DNA from: Varroa destructor
Lineage: Eukaryota > Arthropoda > Arachnida > Mesostigmata > Varroidae
Length of the DNA stretch: 64,000 nucleotides
Assembly (NCBI RefSeq): GCF_002443255.2
Contig: NW_019211455.1
Coordinates: 55,618,671-55,682,670, forward strand
Direction: 5' to 3'
This document shows positions 55,301 to 64,000 of the stretch, one piece after another. Positions within the stretch are counted from its first letter, which is position 1. Each line of letters starts with the position of its first letter. A program made the position numbers and the translations under genes. The notes beneath the pieces were generated by a model. That model saw nothing but the letters and a program-made list of their open reading frames with translations, was not told the DNA's origin and did not search any database.

Positions 55301-58300
55301 TTTCTTTCTACCTTACGTAAGTAACTTGTGATTTGCTTATGAAATGATTGTTAGATGGCGTTACTTGTTCTAATCATGATCAGTAGAACAATAAATTTAT
55401 TTAAAAAGGCATGCCGTTTTTTTTGTGGTTTTCTAAAGATAGTTGGAAAGTGATCAGTAGGCCAGGCATAAGGTCTATCTGCCTTGTACTTTAATATTAA
55501 CCTAATGCCGGCACGAGGTCAAGCTATATATAAGTTGGTCATTTTTACGTGCGTTTTAAATCTCATTTACATATATGGACATAAAAGTATCGCGCAAATA
55601 TCTTCATAATACGTGTGTATAAACGTATCACTAATTAGCCTTTTCCTCTAATCACCTATGGGACAGGGCTACCTCGCGAGATGCAACTATTGTCCGTCGT
55701 GCACTTAATTCGCTTGCTGCCACCTGCCAATCGTGACATACTATGGGCGCTCCTTAGACTCCTACGCAATATTTGCACACACTCATCAAATAAGGACGAC
55801 ACTGTGAGTACACAGATAAACATTCGATTTCAAACGCAAACCGTGTAGGTCAGGATGTGAAGTAGGTTCAAAGGCGTAGGTGCGCTCGGAGGTGCCCATT
55901 TAGCAGATGCTTACTACATTAATAATTGACTTTCTATGGGCTACAAGTTTCGTTTGTTCACTCTCAGTAGTAACCACAATACCGGATGGAACAATATCAC
56001 AACGAACTGTAAATATTGCACAATTTTCGCATAGAATTATTTGAATATGGCGCTTCCTAAAGAGAAATTCAATAACACTGTAAATTTATGGATATAATTA
56101 TAACGATTTATTAAGGCGTCCAGTATAGCTTATAAAATTTGTCACATACATCGTCATGTTCTGATACTCATGACCCTTGACACAGATACTCTTTCCATGC
56201 AATTATGGGTAAATATGTTAAATTTTGGATTAAGTATTAGGCAGTAGTTCCTAAATATCTATATCGACTCGAATCTGGCTCTACATAGGTATATACGAAC
56301 GCAGTTCGTCCTACTCATATGAGCATTTGTACAGCATTATATACATATATATATATAATGTTCATTGTAATCAAATTGATGTTGTGTTTGAAATTAATTT
56401 TTACTATTTAATAACATATGTTTTTGTATGCCAACCATTATTATTATTATTCTCATCATCATCATCGCGACTATTATCGGCTGAACTTTATGTATGGAGC
56501 AAGCTTAAGCCGTTGTGTTCCAACGCATCGTGTTCCATGGAGGGAAGAGCTGTCTACCTGTTTGTCTTGGTAACATTGATTATTTCTCAGCATCAACGTA
56601 CCCTTCCATAACGCCGTACCGCCTTGAATACGATATTTAGCTGTCTGCCTTATTTAGAACGTTCGAAGATTCTCTGAAATTAGAGAAATTTCTTTCCGTG
56701 ATCACCATTGCTAAACATCAAAACCGCGCCAGACACATACATTTGATTAGAGTCGACGAAGACCGCTTGAGGCGAAGGGCGGTCTACGAAAAACAACAAC
56801 AACAAGCAAACGTTTTCAAGCAGAACGGTGGTGAAGGAAATCTCTTCGGACCCATCCAATAAGACTTGGTAATAATAGATCCGTAGCAAAAATGTACAGA
56901 CATACAGGTCTGAAGTCGTCGGGGAAGATTCGGTAAGCCCGAAATTTGCGTGTGCGTATAACACCATACTATTATTAGACAGGCTACGAGTCTTGTATAG
57001 GCTAAATATCGATCGGAAGTATCAGGTCTATTAAGGCGGGATCTTCCTCTATGGGGAGACGCATCGACCTTACCCTTTTCGTACGAAATTGAAATTGGAT
57101 GGCAGTGATAAATACTGTGAACAATAAAACAGATAGTGAATCAATTGCTGCGGTATTTTTGTGACCATTTTGCGACTGATGTATGACCATCTGGACGGTA
57201 TTGAGCGAAAGATTACGAAGGAAGTTTGTTACCTGTTTATAATAATTAAATAAGCCGGACTACTATCAAGCGCTAGACGGATAGCGACATTATTTACGGC
57301 AGCTAGAATCAGTCCTTTATCGGCATTGATAATCGGTTCATTATAGCTATCTTTAAACCATTTGAAAAATATAGATTTGCCGGATACCTATGTAAAAGCC
57401 TACTGGAACACAGGCCAAATAGGACTTTGGTGGCGTCAGTCTTCAAATAGACTTAGTCTGCATTGAAATCAACACAAGGTCTTCTTATTCCATTTGATAA
57501 ATGATGACAATGCATGATTATAGCATTCGATATGATTACTTGTCGTTCCCGTAATGTGTAAAGCTAACGATGCAGGTAAATTATAACTCAGCCTTCTCTG
57601 TAAAATAAAGCCGAAAAAACCCGGGAAAATTTGAATTTAAGCCTTTAACATGGCTTACTTCCAAAACTGCAATAAGGGCCTAATATAATCATTATGTTGA
57701 GAGCAGAATGGTAATTATTCAGATCATTTCGAATATAACCACACGTTGATTTCGATAGTTGTTCAAGACAGAACTGAAAAATGTTTGTGTGCTAAACCGA
57801 ACTTTCCTGATGGCTTCACAAACGTACATATTAAATTGGTTTAATGGGCACGAATTATTATCGGCAGACTTATTATTGTGACACGTGCTGAAACAGTAGT
57901 ACTAATGGCTTGGGTGCGCTTTGTAAGTTGAAGTATTTGATTTTTCGTGTGAATTTGATATAACATAGCAATTAAAGATCCAGTAAATAAGCAATTTAAT
58001 TATCGAAAGTTTATTGTCCAGATAATATAGAGATAAATAATCGTTTAATAATATAATAATCACTATGGTCGACGCTATATCCATAAAAAGTTTTGTTGGG
58101 TCATATGCAATTTGGCAACCGAGAACTACGGTGTCTGTGATTCTTCAGTTACGATAAGTGCCCATAATGAATTAGTACCCAGCCGAATTGGTCCTGCAGG
58201 TAGACTACTATAACTGTACTAAGCAATGTTAAGAAGACATGTTCGAGTCGGCAGATTCATTGTTCACGTAAGTGGGCAAAGGTGCGAATGTGCGCTTGTG

Positions 58301-61300
58301 GGATGCTCTATATCAACACTACTTACGTTAGCTGAAGAGTTCGTCAAGGATCAAGAAGACGTGTCGTGTCTGAGTGACTTTATGGGCTAGTTAAAGGCGT
58401 GTATCCGTTCTCTCAATCGTTAAGTTTTTAAATGATAAGTTAAGGGCATTTCTTCGCTAAACACATGCAGTACATGCCATGGCACCGCTCATATTCGCCT
58501 ACACCTGTAAGGTTATCGAATAGAGGTCAAATCAGCTCTTCGTATATTCGGAGTTTGGCAAAACATAGTATTTGTTCTTTCAGAAGCATAGAGATGAATA
58601 TTAAAATATTATTTTTTTCGGTAATTGGATGCTATTCTAAATATAGCGAACTTAATTTCAGTTGTCGGGTAACAAAATGGATGCTAACAATCTCGCAACA
58701 GTTCTAGGACCCAATATTCTTCGCACGAATCCAACCCCTAGCGCCTCCTCGGGCCCGAAAAGTTTTTTTGTGGAGAAACTTGAAAGGGCCGAAGAGCGGA
58801 GTGATGTCATACTTGTTGTTAGGTGCGTGTCAAATACAGAATATATATAGCAATTTAAAGTGTCGCATTTCCTGTTATCTTCAGAGTGTTGTTATATTTT
58901 ACTTTAATTATTCGCATCTTCATTTAGTCATATCATACGTGTTATTGATGCGGGTTGAATAGTAACCTTTCAGCTAGAATTTACAGACACAATAAATTGC
59001 CACTTTTATAGGAAGACGCCAATATTGACGTCAAGAAGCTCACAAATGCATACTGCTAGTATGTATATTCATTCCAAAGTTCAGAGTAAATCTTTGTAGA
59101 TGGGGCGGAATTACCGAAATAGAATCAATAAAACAGCGTTACAGCTGAAGTTCATAGTAAGACAGTCTCTATGCCAACATAGATATACTAATGAAGCATT
59201 TACTAAATGTAAAACTCAGATTTGGTATTTGAAATGCTGAATGACTCATTTCCAATAGGCGAAGTTTTTCTAACACCGTTCATCTCATCGGCAGGTACCT
59301 GATTGAAAATTTCGAACGACTTTTTTCTGTATCTGCGGCGGACATGGATGCGATGTATCGCCGGATGCTCGTCGAGGAGCCCCTCCAACTTGAGAATCTC
59401 TTTACAGATAGATTTCTCTCGAGTAACTGCGATGCCCCACCCCGTTTTACCCAGGGGTTCGTACTGGATGTATCCGTTAATTTGCATACTCGAATAATAA
59501 TGTACTGGTATAATGAACAAACTTTATTAACATTATTGTTATCCAAAAAATTCACGGTCATTTCAAATTTTACCTTAAAATAATAACTTTACTCTAAGCT
59601 GATTCTCAACATTTTAGTATTTTCACTTTATTTTTTCGATCCCGAATTTCCTCCAGTCTTGTTGTTTCTAAACAGCGTTTGTTTCCGGACCTGTCGATAA
59701 TGGTACGCCTTGAACACGAGATAAGGTTTTCAAATTGATATGTTACCGATGCGTACATTATTCAAAATCAATGTGGAATAGAGCAGTAATAATATGTAGT
59801 AAGCTAAAATGGCGCCCTATCTAAAACTTCTACTTTCGAATTAGTCAGAGGCGCGCGTTAACAATATCGTTTTGATAACATAATTATTTAATTAATTAAT
59901 GACAAAGAATCGTTAGACCCGTTTCTCACCTCGGTCCATAGTTAAATACCCATATTGATATGCGAAGGAATTGCGTCGACTACTTTACAGCTTTTTAACA
60001 TTCGTCTTGGCCTGCTTTTGCAGCCTTAAGGTATGTTTACAAAAACGTAAGCGGGCTATTCGACGCGTCTGTATTAACACTGACGGTCTGTCAGCACGGC
60101 AACAAAGCTAAATTATTCTCTCTTGCAGACCACGCATGCGTCGGTGGTCCAGTACTCTGATTATATTGACACCGATTTCTTTCACCTAGTTTAAGCTCAT
60201 ATCGTTACATTGAATTTCTATCTAATATTGCTTAGTGGTAAGTAGCGTAAATAATAGTGATGGATTTCAAAACGTATACATTAGATAAAAATACACCAAG
60301 CTTGAAAGCTTGTCTTAGTTTACAGGGAGATGAACACAGAGAATCGTGATGCCAAAATGAATGACGGTGAGCAAAAGGCGTTTACGCTTGTTGTCCCTTG
60401 TTGATTTCAGGAGGCGCGTCTTACGCGACGAGGTGCTCGTGTCGTCCGACCAAACGCACCCGCTACGAGATCGAGGAAGAAAAGGTAGGAGTTGAATCCT
60501 CTCTCTATAACTACTACGCGGCGGTCAGTAACGCTTTTGATTAGTTTTGTCGACAATAATAATCCAGCTTCAATGTAATATGGCTTACGTGCCTCTGTAC
60601 GACATTATGTGCGATAGAATTAACCTAACTCTTTGTTTGGATACGAATATAAAATTTGAAAGGATAGCTTGCACGCCTTTTATTTATTCATCTGCCTTTT
60701 TTTTTAGGAATTCTGCGGCGAGCAACCGAAAAAACAGACTATCGCGAACTGTCACGGTACCGCCAATCACCCGCTGAAAGTACCTCATCTCTAAGGCCAG
60801 CTGTATACCCAGTCGGGCCGGTTCAATATGGGAGTAGGCTAAATTCATCCAGCTCGAAAGACACATCCCTGACTTCATTAAATGATTGGGACTCAACCAG
60901 TGGCCGCCTGGGAACCAACCATTGGGACCAGTCTAATTTTGCTGCGTTCGTTGGTGCGATACAAACTCCACCCAGCATCACTGTTACTCTGTCCAATTCA
61001 CGATCGAAGGAAAAAGAAAAATCGAAACATCAGAAATCCAAGACCAAAAGCAAAAGCAAATATGAGTCAGGTAAGTTATTCCTGATCTTTACAAGGCGCA
61101 GTGAATTACGTAAAAATTGTAATGGAAGCTCGTTTCTCATTGTCAAGAAGGCCTACTCAATTATGCAGTTTCCATAAAGCTACCTAGGATTTTCAAATAG
61201 GCTTACCACGAAGACGCTTTTGACAGTCTACATCGTATATCATTACATGATTCTATTACACTTTCTAACTAACTTTTTACCATCATCACCGATATTTATT

Positions 61301-61655
61301 TACATATTTGTCGGGTCCATATACAAATTCGTATACTCAGTTATAGCTTAAAGTCAATGAAATGAACTCTATTTTATTAAAAGCTGAAGCTCGCGAACAA
61401 CGCAGTCACGCTCTGAAAAAGTCAAAATCAGCTTCGGCCCTCCTGTCGGGGATTCTTTTCGGTGGGTTCCGAAGGGACTCGGATACATCGCCGTCGCCAT
61501 CAATGGATGAAGACGAGTACACGGCGCAAAGGGCTTCAAGTTCGTACTCAACAACTACAAACACGACAATATCATCAAGTCACTCCACATACACTGGCGT
61601 ATGCAGGCGAACCGACCTCATCTCATCTGAATGCAGAAGGCCCAGGGAAAGGTAG
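35632..61655 (+). CDS. ARHGAP6/ARHGAP36-like Rho GTPase-activating protein (15 exons)
   Basis: Exons: 35632-35745, 43655-43814, 44134-44244, 47971-48110, 48283-48387, 48707-49007, 52603-52762, 55168-55316, 55667-55803, 58662-58822, 59295-59422, 60024-60030, 60411-60484, 60708-61070, 61384-61655. They total 2382 nt, or 793 residues plus stop, in phase throughout. RhoGAPs speed GTP hydrolysis on Rho-family GTPases and so affect actin (family knowledge). The GAP domain covers about residues 296-520: [16 protein letters not shown], arginine-finger loop [13 protein letters not shown] (finger Arg 319), [19 protein letters not shown], and [16 protein letters not shown] (460s-470s). The N-terminal half follows vertebrate ARHGAP6: GDCAW (GDF-W), [11 protein letters not shown] (LSELERARLQ), a basic linker and CFGVCL (FGMPL). 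About 40 residues are inserted after the finger helix. The C-terminus is low-complexity and basic. Exon 12 and the final frame are the least certain parts. Confidence 0.88.
35746..41519 (+). other. RhoGAP intron 1, 5' part
   Basis: First 5.8 kb of a 7.9-kb intron, with a TA run at 38129-38148. Some of 38.2-41.5 kb may be the eroded body of the Gypsy-like element whose integrase end lies just downstream, but I found no clear gag or RT motif. Nothing else is recognised. Confidence 0.5.
38129..38148. repeat. (TA)n microsatellite
   Basis: A short perfect TA run. Confidence 0.9.
41520..42460 (+). mobile_element. Ty3/Gypsy integrase remnant (sense, in RhoGAP intron 1)
   Basis: Broken frames on the plus strand read like an LTR-retrotransposon integrase. 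There is a SDSEFGH stretch at about 41545, in the position of the SDNG-F catalytic block. [18 protein letters not shown] stretch at about 41690 resembles the NTSVH-STGFSPFEL-FGR region. Near the end (about 42320-42460) a [12 protein letters not shown] and [15 protein letters not shown] segment resembles the integrase C-terminal SH3-like domain. Stops and frameshifts make it non-functional. No LTRs were located. Confidence 0.6.
42461..43654 (+). other. RhoGAP intron 1, 3' part
   Basis: AT-rich, with a 44-base TA microsatellite at 43325-43368. No other feature seen. Confidence 0.6.
43325..43368. repeat. (TA)n microsatellite
   Basis: A perfect TA run. Confidence 0.95.
43655..43814 (+). CDS. RhoGAP exon 2
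   Basis: Acceptor TTTTAG, donor GTAATT, phase 0 in and 1 out. Residues 39-91: [11 protein letters not shown] and [18 protein letters not shown], equivalent to the GDF-W and LSELERARLQE region of ARHGAP6. Confidence 0.9.
44134..44244 (+). CDS. RhoGAP exon 3 (basic linker)
   Basis: Acceptor TTTTTGCAG, donor GTAAAG, phase 1 in and out. Residues 92-128: [18 protein letters not shown], a basic stretch like the KKSLRKKL segment of ARHGAP6. Confidence 0.9.
44891..44908 (+). other. G-rich run with quadruplex potential
   Basis: Two runs of six G separated by one T, then CAC and three more G, about 80 nt before a candidate cassette exon. Confidence 0.55.
44988..45152 (+). CDS. Candidate cassette exon, phase 1/1
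   Basis: A possible acceptor (TTGATTTCAG) and donor (GTAGAG) bound 165 nt, 55 codons, with no stop in the phase set by exon 3. Inclusion would keep the frame. The predicted peptide is Cys- and Asp-rich ([14 protein letters not shown] at the start) and matches nothing I know. It could be chance. Confidence 0.2.
47057..47341 (-). mobile_element. Retropepsin-like Gypsy fragment (antisense in RhoGAP intron 3)
   Basis: A 94-codon minus-strand open frame ends with [17 protein letters not shown], which resembles the retroviral-type protease block DTGSEISLLP with the catalytic Asp changed to Asn. It is preceded by a Cys/His-poor segment in the place where Gypsy elements carry a CFYH-type motif. No RT was found next to it. 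The identification rests on one motif. Confidence 0.38.
47971..48110 (+). CDS. RhoGAP exon 4
   Basis: Acceptor GCTTTCAG, donor GTAAGT, phase 1 in and 0 out. Residues 129-175, with [13 protein letters not shown] in the position of the FGMPLSQVI motif. Confidence 0.9.
48283..48387 (+). CDS. RhoGAP exon 5 (acidic)
   Basis: Phase 0 in and out; acceptor ATCTAG, donor GTTAGT. Residues 176-210, an acidic linker beginning [16 protein letters not shown]. Confidence 0.87.
48707..49007 (+). CDS. RhoGAP exon 6 (GAP domain start)
   Basis: Acceptor TTCCACAG, donor GTAAGT, phase 0 in and 1 out. Residues 211-310 plus one base. A Ser/Gly-rich linker leads into [16 protein letters not shown], the first helix of the GAP domain. 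Confidence 0.92.
49008..50799 (+). other. RhoGAP intron 6, 5' part
   Basis: No supported exon. An open frame at 49276-49575 has a short stretch that recalls the arginine-finger loop but is out of phase (see findings). Confidence 0.6.
50800..52360 (+). mobile_element. Decayed non-LTR retrotransposon (sense, in RhoGAP intron 6)
   Basis: Plus-strand broken frames follow the order of a LINE-type ORF2. There is an RT-entry stretch [21 protein letters not shown] at about 50880-50940. A catalytic ADD box lies in [16 protein letters not shown] at about 51540-51585, followed by MRFRRGD and [19 protein letters not shown] at about 51660-51760. The thumb/post-RT segments are a [19 protein letters not shown] stretch at about 51870 and [20 protein letters not shown] at about 51980-52040. 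A 69-codon frame at 52147-52356 has a CIC-H arrangement like the terminal Cys/His motif of such ORFs. Many stops and frameshifts; inactive. The clade is probably CR1/Jockey-like, unconfirmed. Confidence 0.8.
52603..52762 (+). CDS. RhoGAP exon 7 (arginine finger)
   Basis: Acceptor GAATAG, donor GTACGT, phase 1 in and 2 out. Residues 311-363 plus two bases: [20 protein letters not shown] with the catalytic Arg finger, then [15 protein letters not shown] and an acidic Ser/Asp stretch absent from vertebrate ARHGAP6. Confidence 0.92.
52763..55167 (+). other. RhoGAP intron 7
   Basis: GT-AG intron of 2.4 kb. Contains a 133-codon minus-strand open frame (54209-54610) and a 119-codon one (53253-53612), neither recognised. 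No coding exon fits the phase here. Confidence 0.6.
55168..55316 (+). CDS. RhoGAP exon 8
   Basis: Acceptor CTACGCAG, donor GTAAGT, phase 2 in and 1 out. Begins [18 protein letters not shown], a Trp-rich near-duplicate motif, then [19 protein letters not shown], the core GAP helix with its conserved Lys. Confidence 0.92.
55667..55803 (+). CDS. RhoGAP exon 9
   Basis: Acceptor GGGACAG, donor GTGAGT, phase 1 in and 0 out. Residues 414-459, with [20 protein letters not shown], matching the LQLLIYLLPPCN region of ARHGAP6. Confidence 0.92.
55804..58661 (+). other. RhoGAP intron 9
   Basis: AT-rich intron of 2.9 kb. A short TA run near 56339-56358 and an ATT/TCA trinucleotide patch near 56438-56466. 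No gene or transposon recognised. Confidence 0.65.
58662..58822 (+). CDS. RhoGAP exon 10
   Basis: Acceptor AATTTCAG, donor GTGCGT, phase 0 in and 2 out. Residues 460-512 plus two bases: [19 protein letters not shown] with the conserved Asn, and [10 protein letters not shown]. Confidence 0.93.
59295..59422 (+). CDS. RhoGAP exon 11 (GAP domain end)
   Basis: Phase 2 in. [12 protein letters not shown] closes the GAP domain, followed by [16 protein letters not shown]. The donor at 59423 (GTAACT) gives phase 1 and fits the microexon. Other in-frame GT sites (59461, 59470) would give phase 0 and have no partner exon that I can see. Confidence 0.75.
59423..60410 (+). other. RhoGAP introns 11 and 12
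   Basis: About 1 kb that contains only the predicted 7-nt microexon. Another acceptor-like site at 60129 gives no useful phase. Confidence 0.5.
60024..60030 (+). CDS. RhoGAP exon 12, predicted 7-nt microexon
   Basis: CCTTAAG flanked by a strong acceptor (CCTGCTTTTGCAG) and a good donor (GTATGT). It is the only small segment I found that converts phase 1 (end of exon 11) to phase 2 (start of exon 13). The joined reading is [15 protein letters not shown] with no stop. Inferred from phase and splice sites only. Confidence 0.5.
60411..60484 (+). CDS. RhoGAP exon 13
   Basis: Acceptor GATTTCAG, donor GTAGGA, phase 2 in and 1 out. Encodes [20 protein letters not shown]. The phase is fixed by exon 14, whose only open frame needs phase 1. 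Confidence 0.72.
60708..61070 (+). CDS. RhoGAP exon 14
   Basis: Acceptor TTTTTTTAG, donor GTAAGT, phase 1 in and out. 121 codons without a stop. A Ser/Thr-rich stretch ([17 protein letters not shown]) is followed by a Lys/Ser-rich basic tract before the donor. No domain is recognised; probably disordered. Confidence 0.82.
61384..61655 (+). CDS. RhoGAP exon 15 (predicted last exon)
   Basis: Acceptor TTAAAAG (weak), phase 1 in. [20 protein letters not shown] continues the basic, Ser-rich tail and stops at TAG 61653-61655. The neighbouring frame stays open from before 61462 to 61875 and reads [19 protein letters not shown], which looks more protein-like than the last 25 codons of this frame. 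A frameshift, an unseen intron or a sequence error near 61590 is possible. Confidence 0.55.
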
Positions 61656-64000
61656 CCTGTATGGCAGCAAGTCCTTGAGCAATCAGTTGAGAGAATGGTG
61701 GACGGCATACGTGACCGGAATCAATACATTATACGTGTGGAGGTACGCTAGAACACGTGAGAAACTGGTAATAATTAGTGTTCCACAAGTATCGAATCAG
61801 TCGTATAGTAGTACAACCGTTCGACCACAGGTGCGCATAGCAAAGTTATCGAACAAATTCGTAGCAGTTATCTAAACTATGCTTACGTTGTCCCGTATGG
61901 TCTGATCAAAGGCATCAAAAGTTGACAGTCTCAATCTAAATTTCGCTAGATTTTGAAAAGGATGGAATATGCTCAGAGTAACCTTGGCCATGGTTCCTTT
62001 ACCGCATAATAGAAGTTCAACTGTATTCAATCAAAATAGCAAATTAACTCCGAAGCTATTAGTAGATCGTTTTAGATAAAATCAAATAGCCTGTTTTACG
62101 ACCAAGATGCTGTGATACTCAGCAGCTTCCCGACGGCGGTAATTTATCTTCCGGTACCTTCGATTGTATCATGGTGAGTTACAAAGGCAAGCGGCTGATG
62201 TCCTCTGTTATATTGCATCGCGAAGCGTTAACGAAAATAGATAGATCGATTTCTCAAAAATAATTTAGCTTTCAGCCATTACAACGTCGGTCAGGCCCTC
62301 ATTTGCGAAGAGCTGTTTTGAGACCCCTTCCGACAAAACGGGCATTTTTGTCAACACGTTTCTTGGTCGTTGCCTCGTTTATCAGTACGAATGCTGCATC
62401 TATTGTCATTACGCCGAAAAAAGAGTTTGGTGATTCGAGCTTCAGTAGTCCATGGGATTTCTGAGCCGTCGAAATAGACCATTTACGAGTATGAGATTTA
62501 ACAAACTTCAGAGTTTGTTTCGTTCTGCTTGAAGGCTGTCATTTCTAAATTATTTCGAGACCCCTTCGATTCTCAATATGAGATTTGCTCTGCCTTGAAA
62601 GCACCTTCCTGTATGGCTTGAGGCTAAATAGAAAAAATATCAGCAGTACAGTTCTTCTTAAAATAAATGATTATGAATTATAACTGGCTTATAAAACAAA
62701 TAAAAATATTTGTCAATAATAGATATTAGCTAAATGTCAGCAACTCCGGTTAATTGAGAAGGACCTCATGCTACCGTTAACGATGGACATTTCAAATTAT
62801 CGTATTGGGTGAAATTTTTGAGGTATTGTATGAATGAAGGAGATCACTTATTTAAGCACAGGCACATCAAACAAGCACTTCCGAACACATCGAAAAAAAG
62901 GAAGATCGAAAAAAAAATTATCTATCTATTTTTCGAGCTTTCCACCTTTAATAATTTTCCTATAAATACCATTTACCCTATGTAGCATACGGTGTGCTGC
63001 AATTGCAATAAGTGGCACCGCCTGTATAAACGTCTCGAGCGTCAAGTTGATCATACCTATGCATATATATATGCAGAGTGAGCAAGGCTTAGAGATAAGA
63101 AGTTTCATGCGATATACTGTTAACACAACATAGAACCGCTGTATAATAAATATAATCAATGAATTATATTTCTTGTACAGCGCGATTTTTTGAAAACGAA
63201 CAAAAGTGGTTACAGAGAAGACCTCCTTTAGGAAAATGTTCGCTACAACTTCTTCCTTGACTCTTATTGATGACATGCGGTTGCTTTAAGAGCCAGGAGC
63301 CTGGGTAAAGAACACTGGGGGAGGGTCTTTACTGTTTCAAGTCTTTCCAACAACAGATTGTACAGACGTTGTATGAATAAGGAAAGTTATTTTTCATCAA
63401 TGATACTTCCCTTGTTCTGGGGCAGTTCCTTTTTAAGGAAGCTAAGCTAGAAACACCATGCCCTGAGGTCTAGTGTCTCTCGACTGAAATATTGAGGTTT
63501 TGGGTTAGACACCTAGCGCACTCCCATATACATATGATAGCATGAATATATAATATTCGAGCTTCAATGCCATTACTTGATATTGCGTACTCTTCCTTAC
63601 TCAAAAAGTAAATAAAAACCAAATTGTAAGGAAGACCTGCGATACATCCGGTATTGTATAAAGAGAAAATTAGCACAACGCGTATTAATAATATGCCGCA
63701 TCTTTTACCTTCATCCGCCTTATTTTCTTTAGAATTAACGAACATCACTTTTTTACAATTAGAAAAGAAGGCTAGCGTCATTGTTGCATACATAATACAA
63801 ATAATGTTTCCACTAATAGAAAAATCGATGTAAAGTCTACCGGTCAAAAGCATTGGTAACATAGAACAAAGGATGTATAGTGTGTGTGAAGCACATACAC
63901 ATATGTAAACATATATGTGGCAGAGTAAGAATGAAGGACTCCATTTAGCATAATGGGGCCATCTACATAAATATAATAGATTGAGACCTGTTACAGATGC
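61656..64000 (+). other. 3' flank of the RhoGAP gene
   Basis: No further exon recognised. Minus-strand open frames at 62926-63276 (116 codons) and 63470-63862 (130 codons) are hydrophobic-rich and AT-biased, without motifs; I treat them as chance. Confidence 0.5.
62662..62667 (+). terminator. Candidate poly(A) signal
   Basis: AATAAA about 1 kb after the predicted stop codon, with a second copy at 62699-62704. No transcript evidence. Confidence 0.25.

Overview
This is a eukaryotic nuclear window. It is AT-rich, gene-sparse and intron-rich, with GT-AG introns of 0.1 to 8 kb, many microsatellites and several decayed transposons. The mix of a mariner element, non-LTR reverse transcriptase fragments and Ty3/Gypsy fragments, together with the two protein families found, fits an arthropod. 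A chelicerate (mite or tick) is my guess; the sequence alone does not prove it. No bacterial, phage or CRISPR feature is present.

Two protein-coding genes can be assembled by joining exons, both on the + strand. (1) At 8393-13716 there is a five-exon gene for a Canopy-2/Seele-like ER saposin-fold protein of 276 residues. Six cysteines are in the expected order, and the tail is unusually long and acidic. (2) At 35632-61655 there is a fifteen-exon gene for a RhoGAP of the ARHGAP6/ARHGAP36 group, about 793 residues. Its first exon lies 8 kb upstream of the second, the arginine finger is kept, an extra segment sits inside the GAP domain, and the model needs a 7-nt microexon. Splice phases agree across every junction in both models, which is the main support for them.

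Layout: 1-8299 has nothing I can assign. 8393-14062 is the Canopy gene, with a dead antisense mariner copy in intron 3. 14063-33700 is a long intergenic region with one antisense reverse transcriptase fragment (about 22.6-23.0 kb), a CTGT/GACA satellite ending in a 25-N assembly gap (25611-25635), a long GA repeat and a G-rich run. 33700-35631 is CpG-richer and ends in a TATA-like box and a start-stop uORF just before the RhoGAP start codon. 35632-61655 is the RhoGAP gene, whose introns hold a sense Gypsy integrase remnant (intron 1), an antisense retropepsin-like remnant (intron 3) and a sense non-LTR retrotransposon remnant (intron 6). 61656-64000 is 3' flank with possible poly(A) signals.

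The two genes have no evident functional link: one acts in the ER lumen and the other on Rho GTPases in the cytoplasm. I found no convincing previously undescribed system. The items most worth checking are the microexon, the candidate cassette exon in intron 3, the insertion in the GAP fold, the last-exon frame question and the start-stop uORF.
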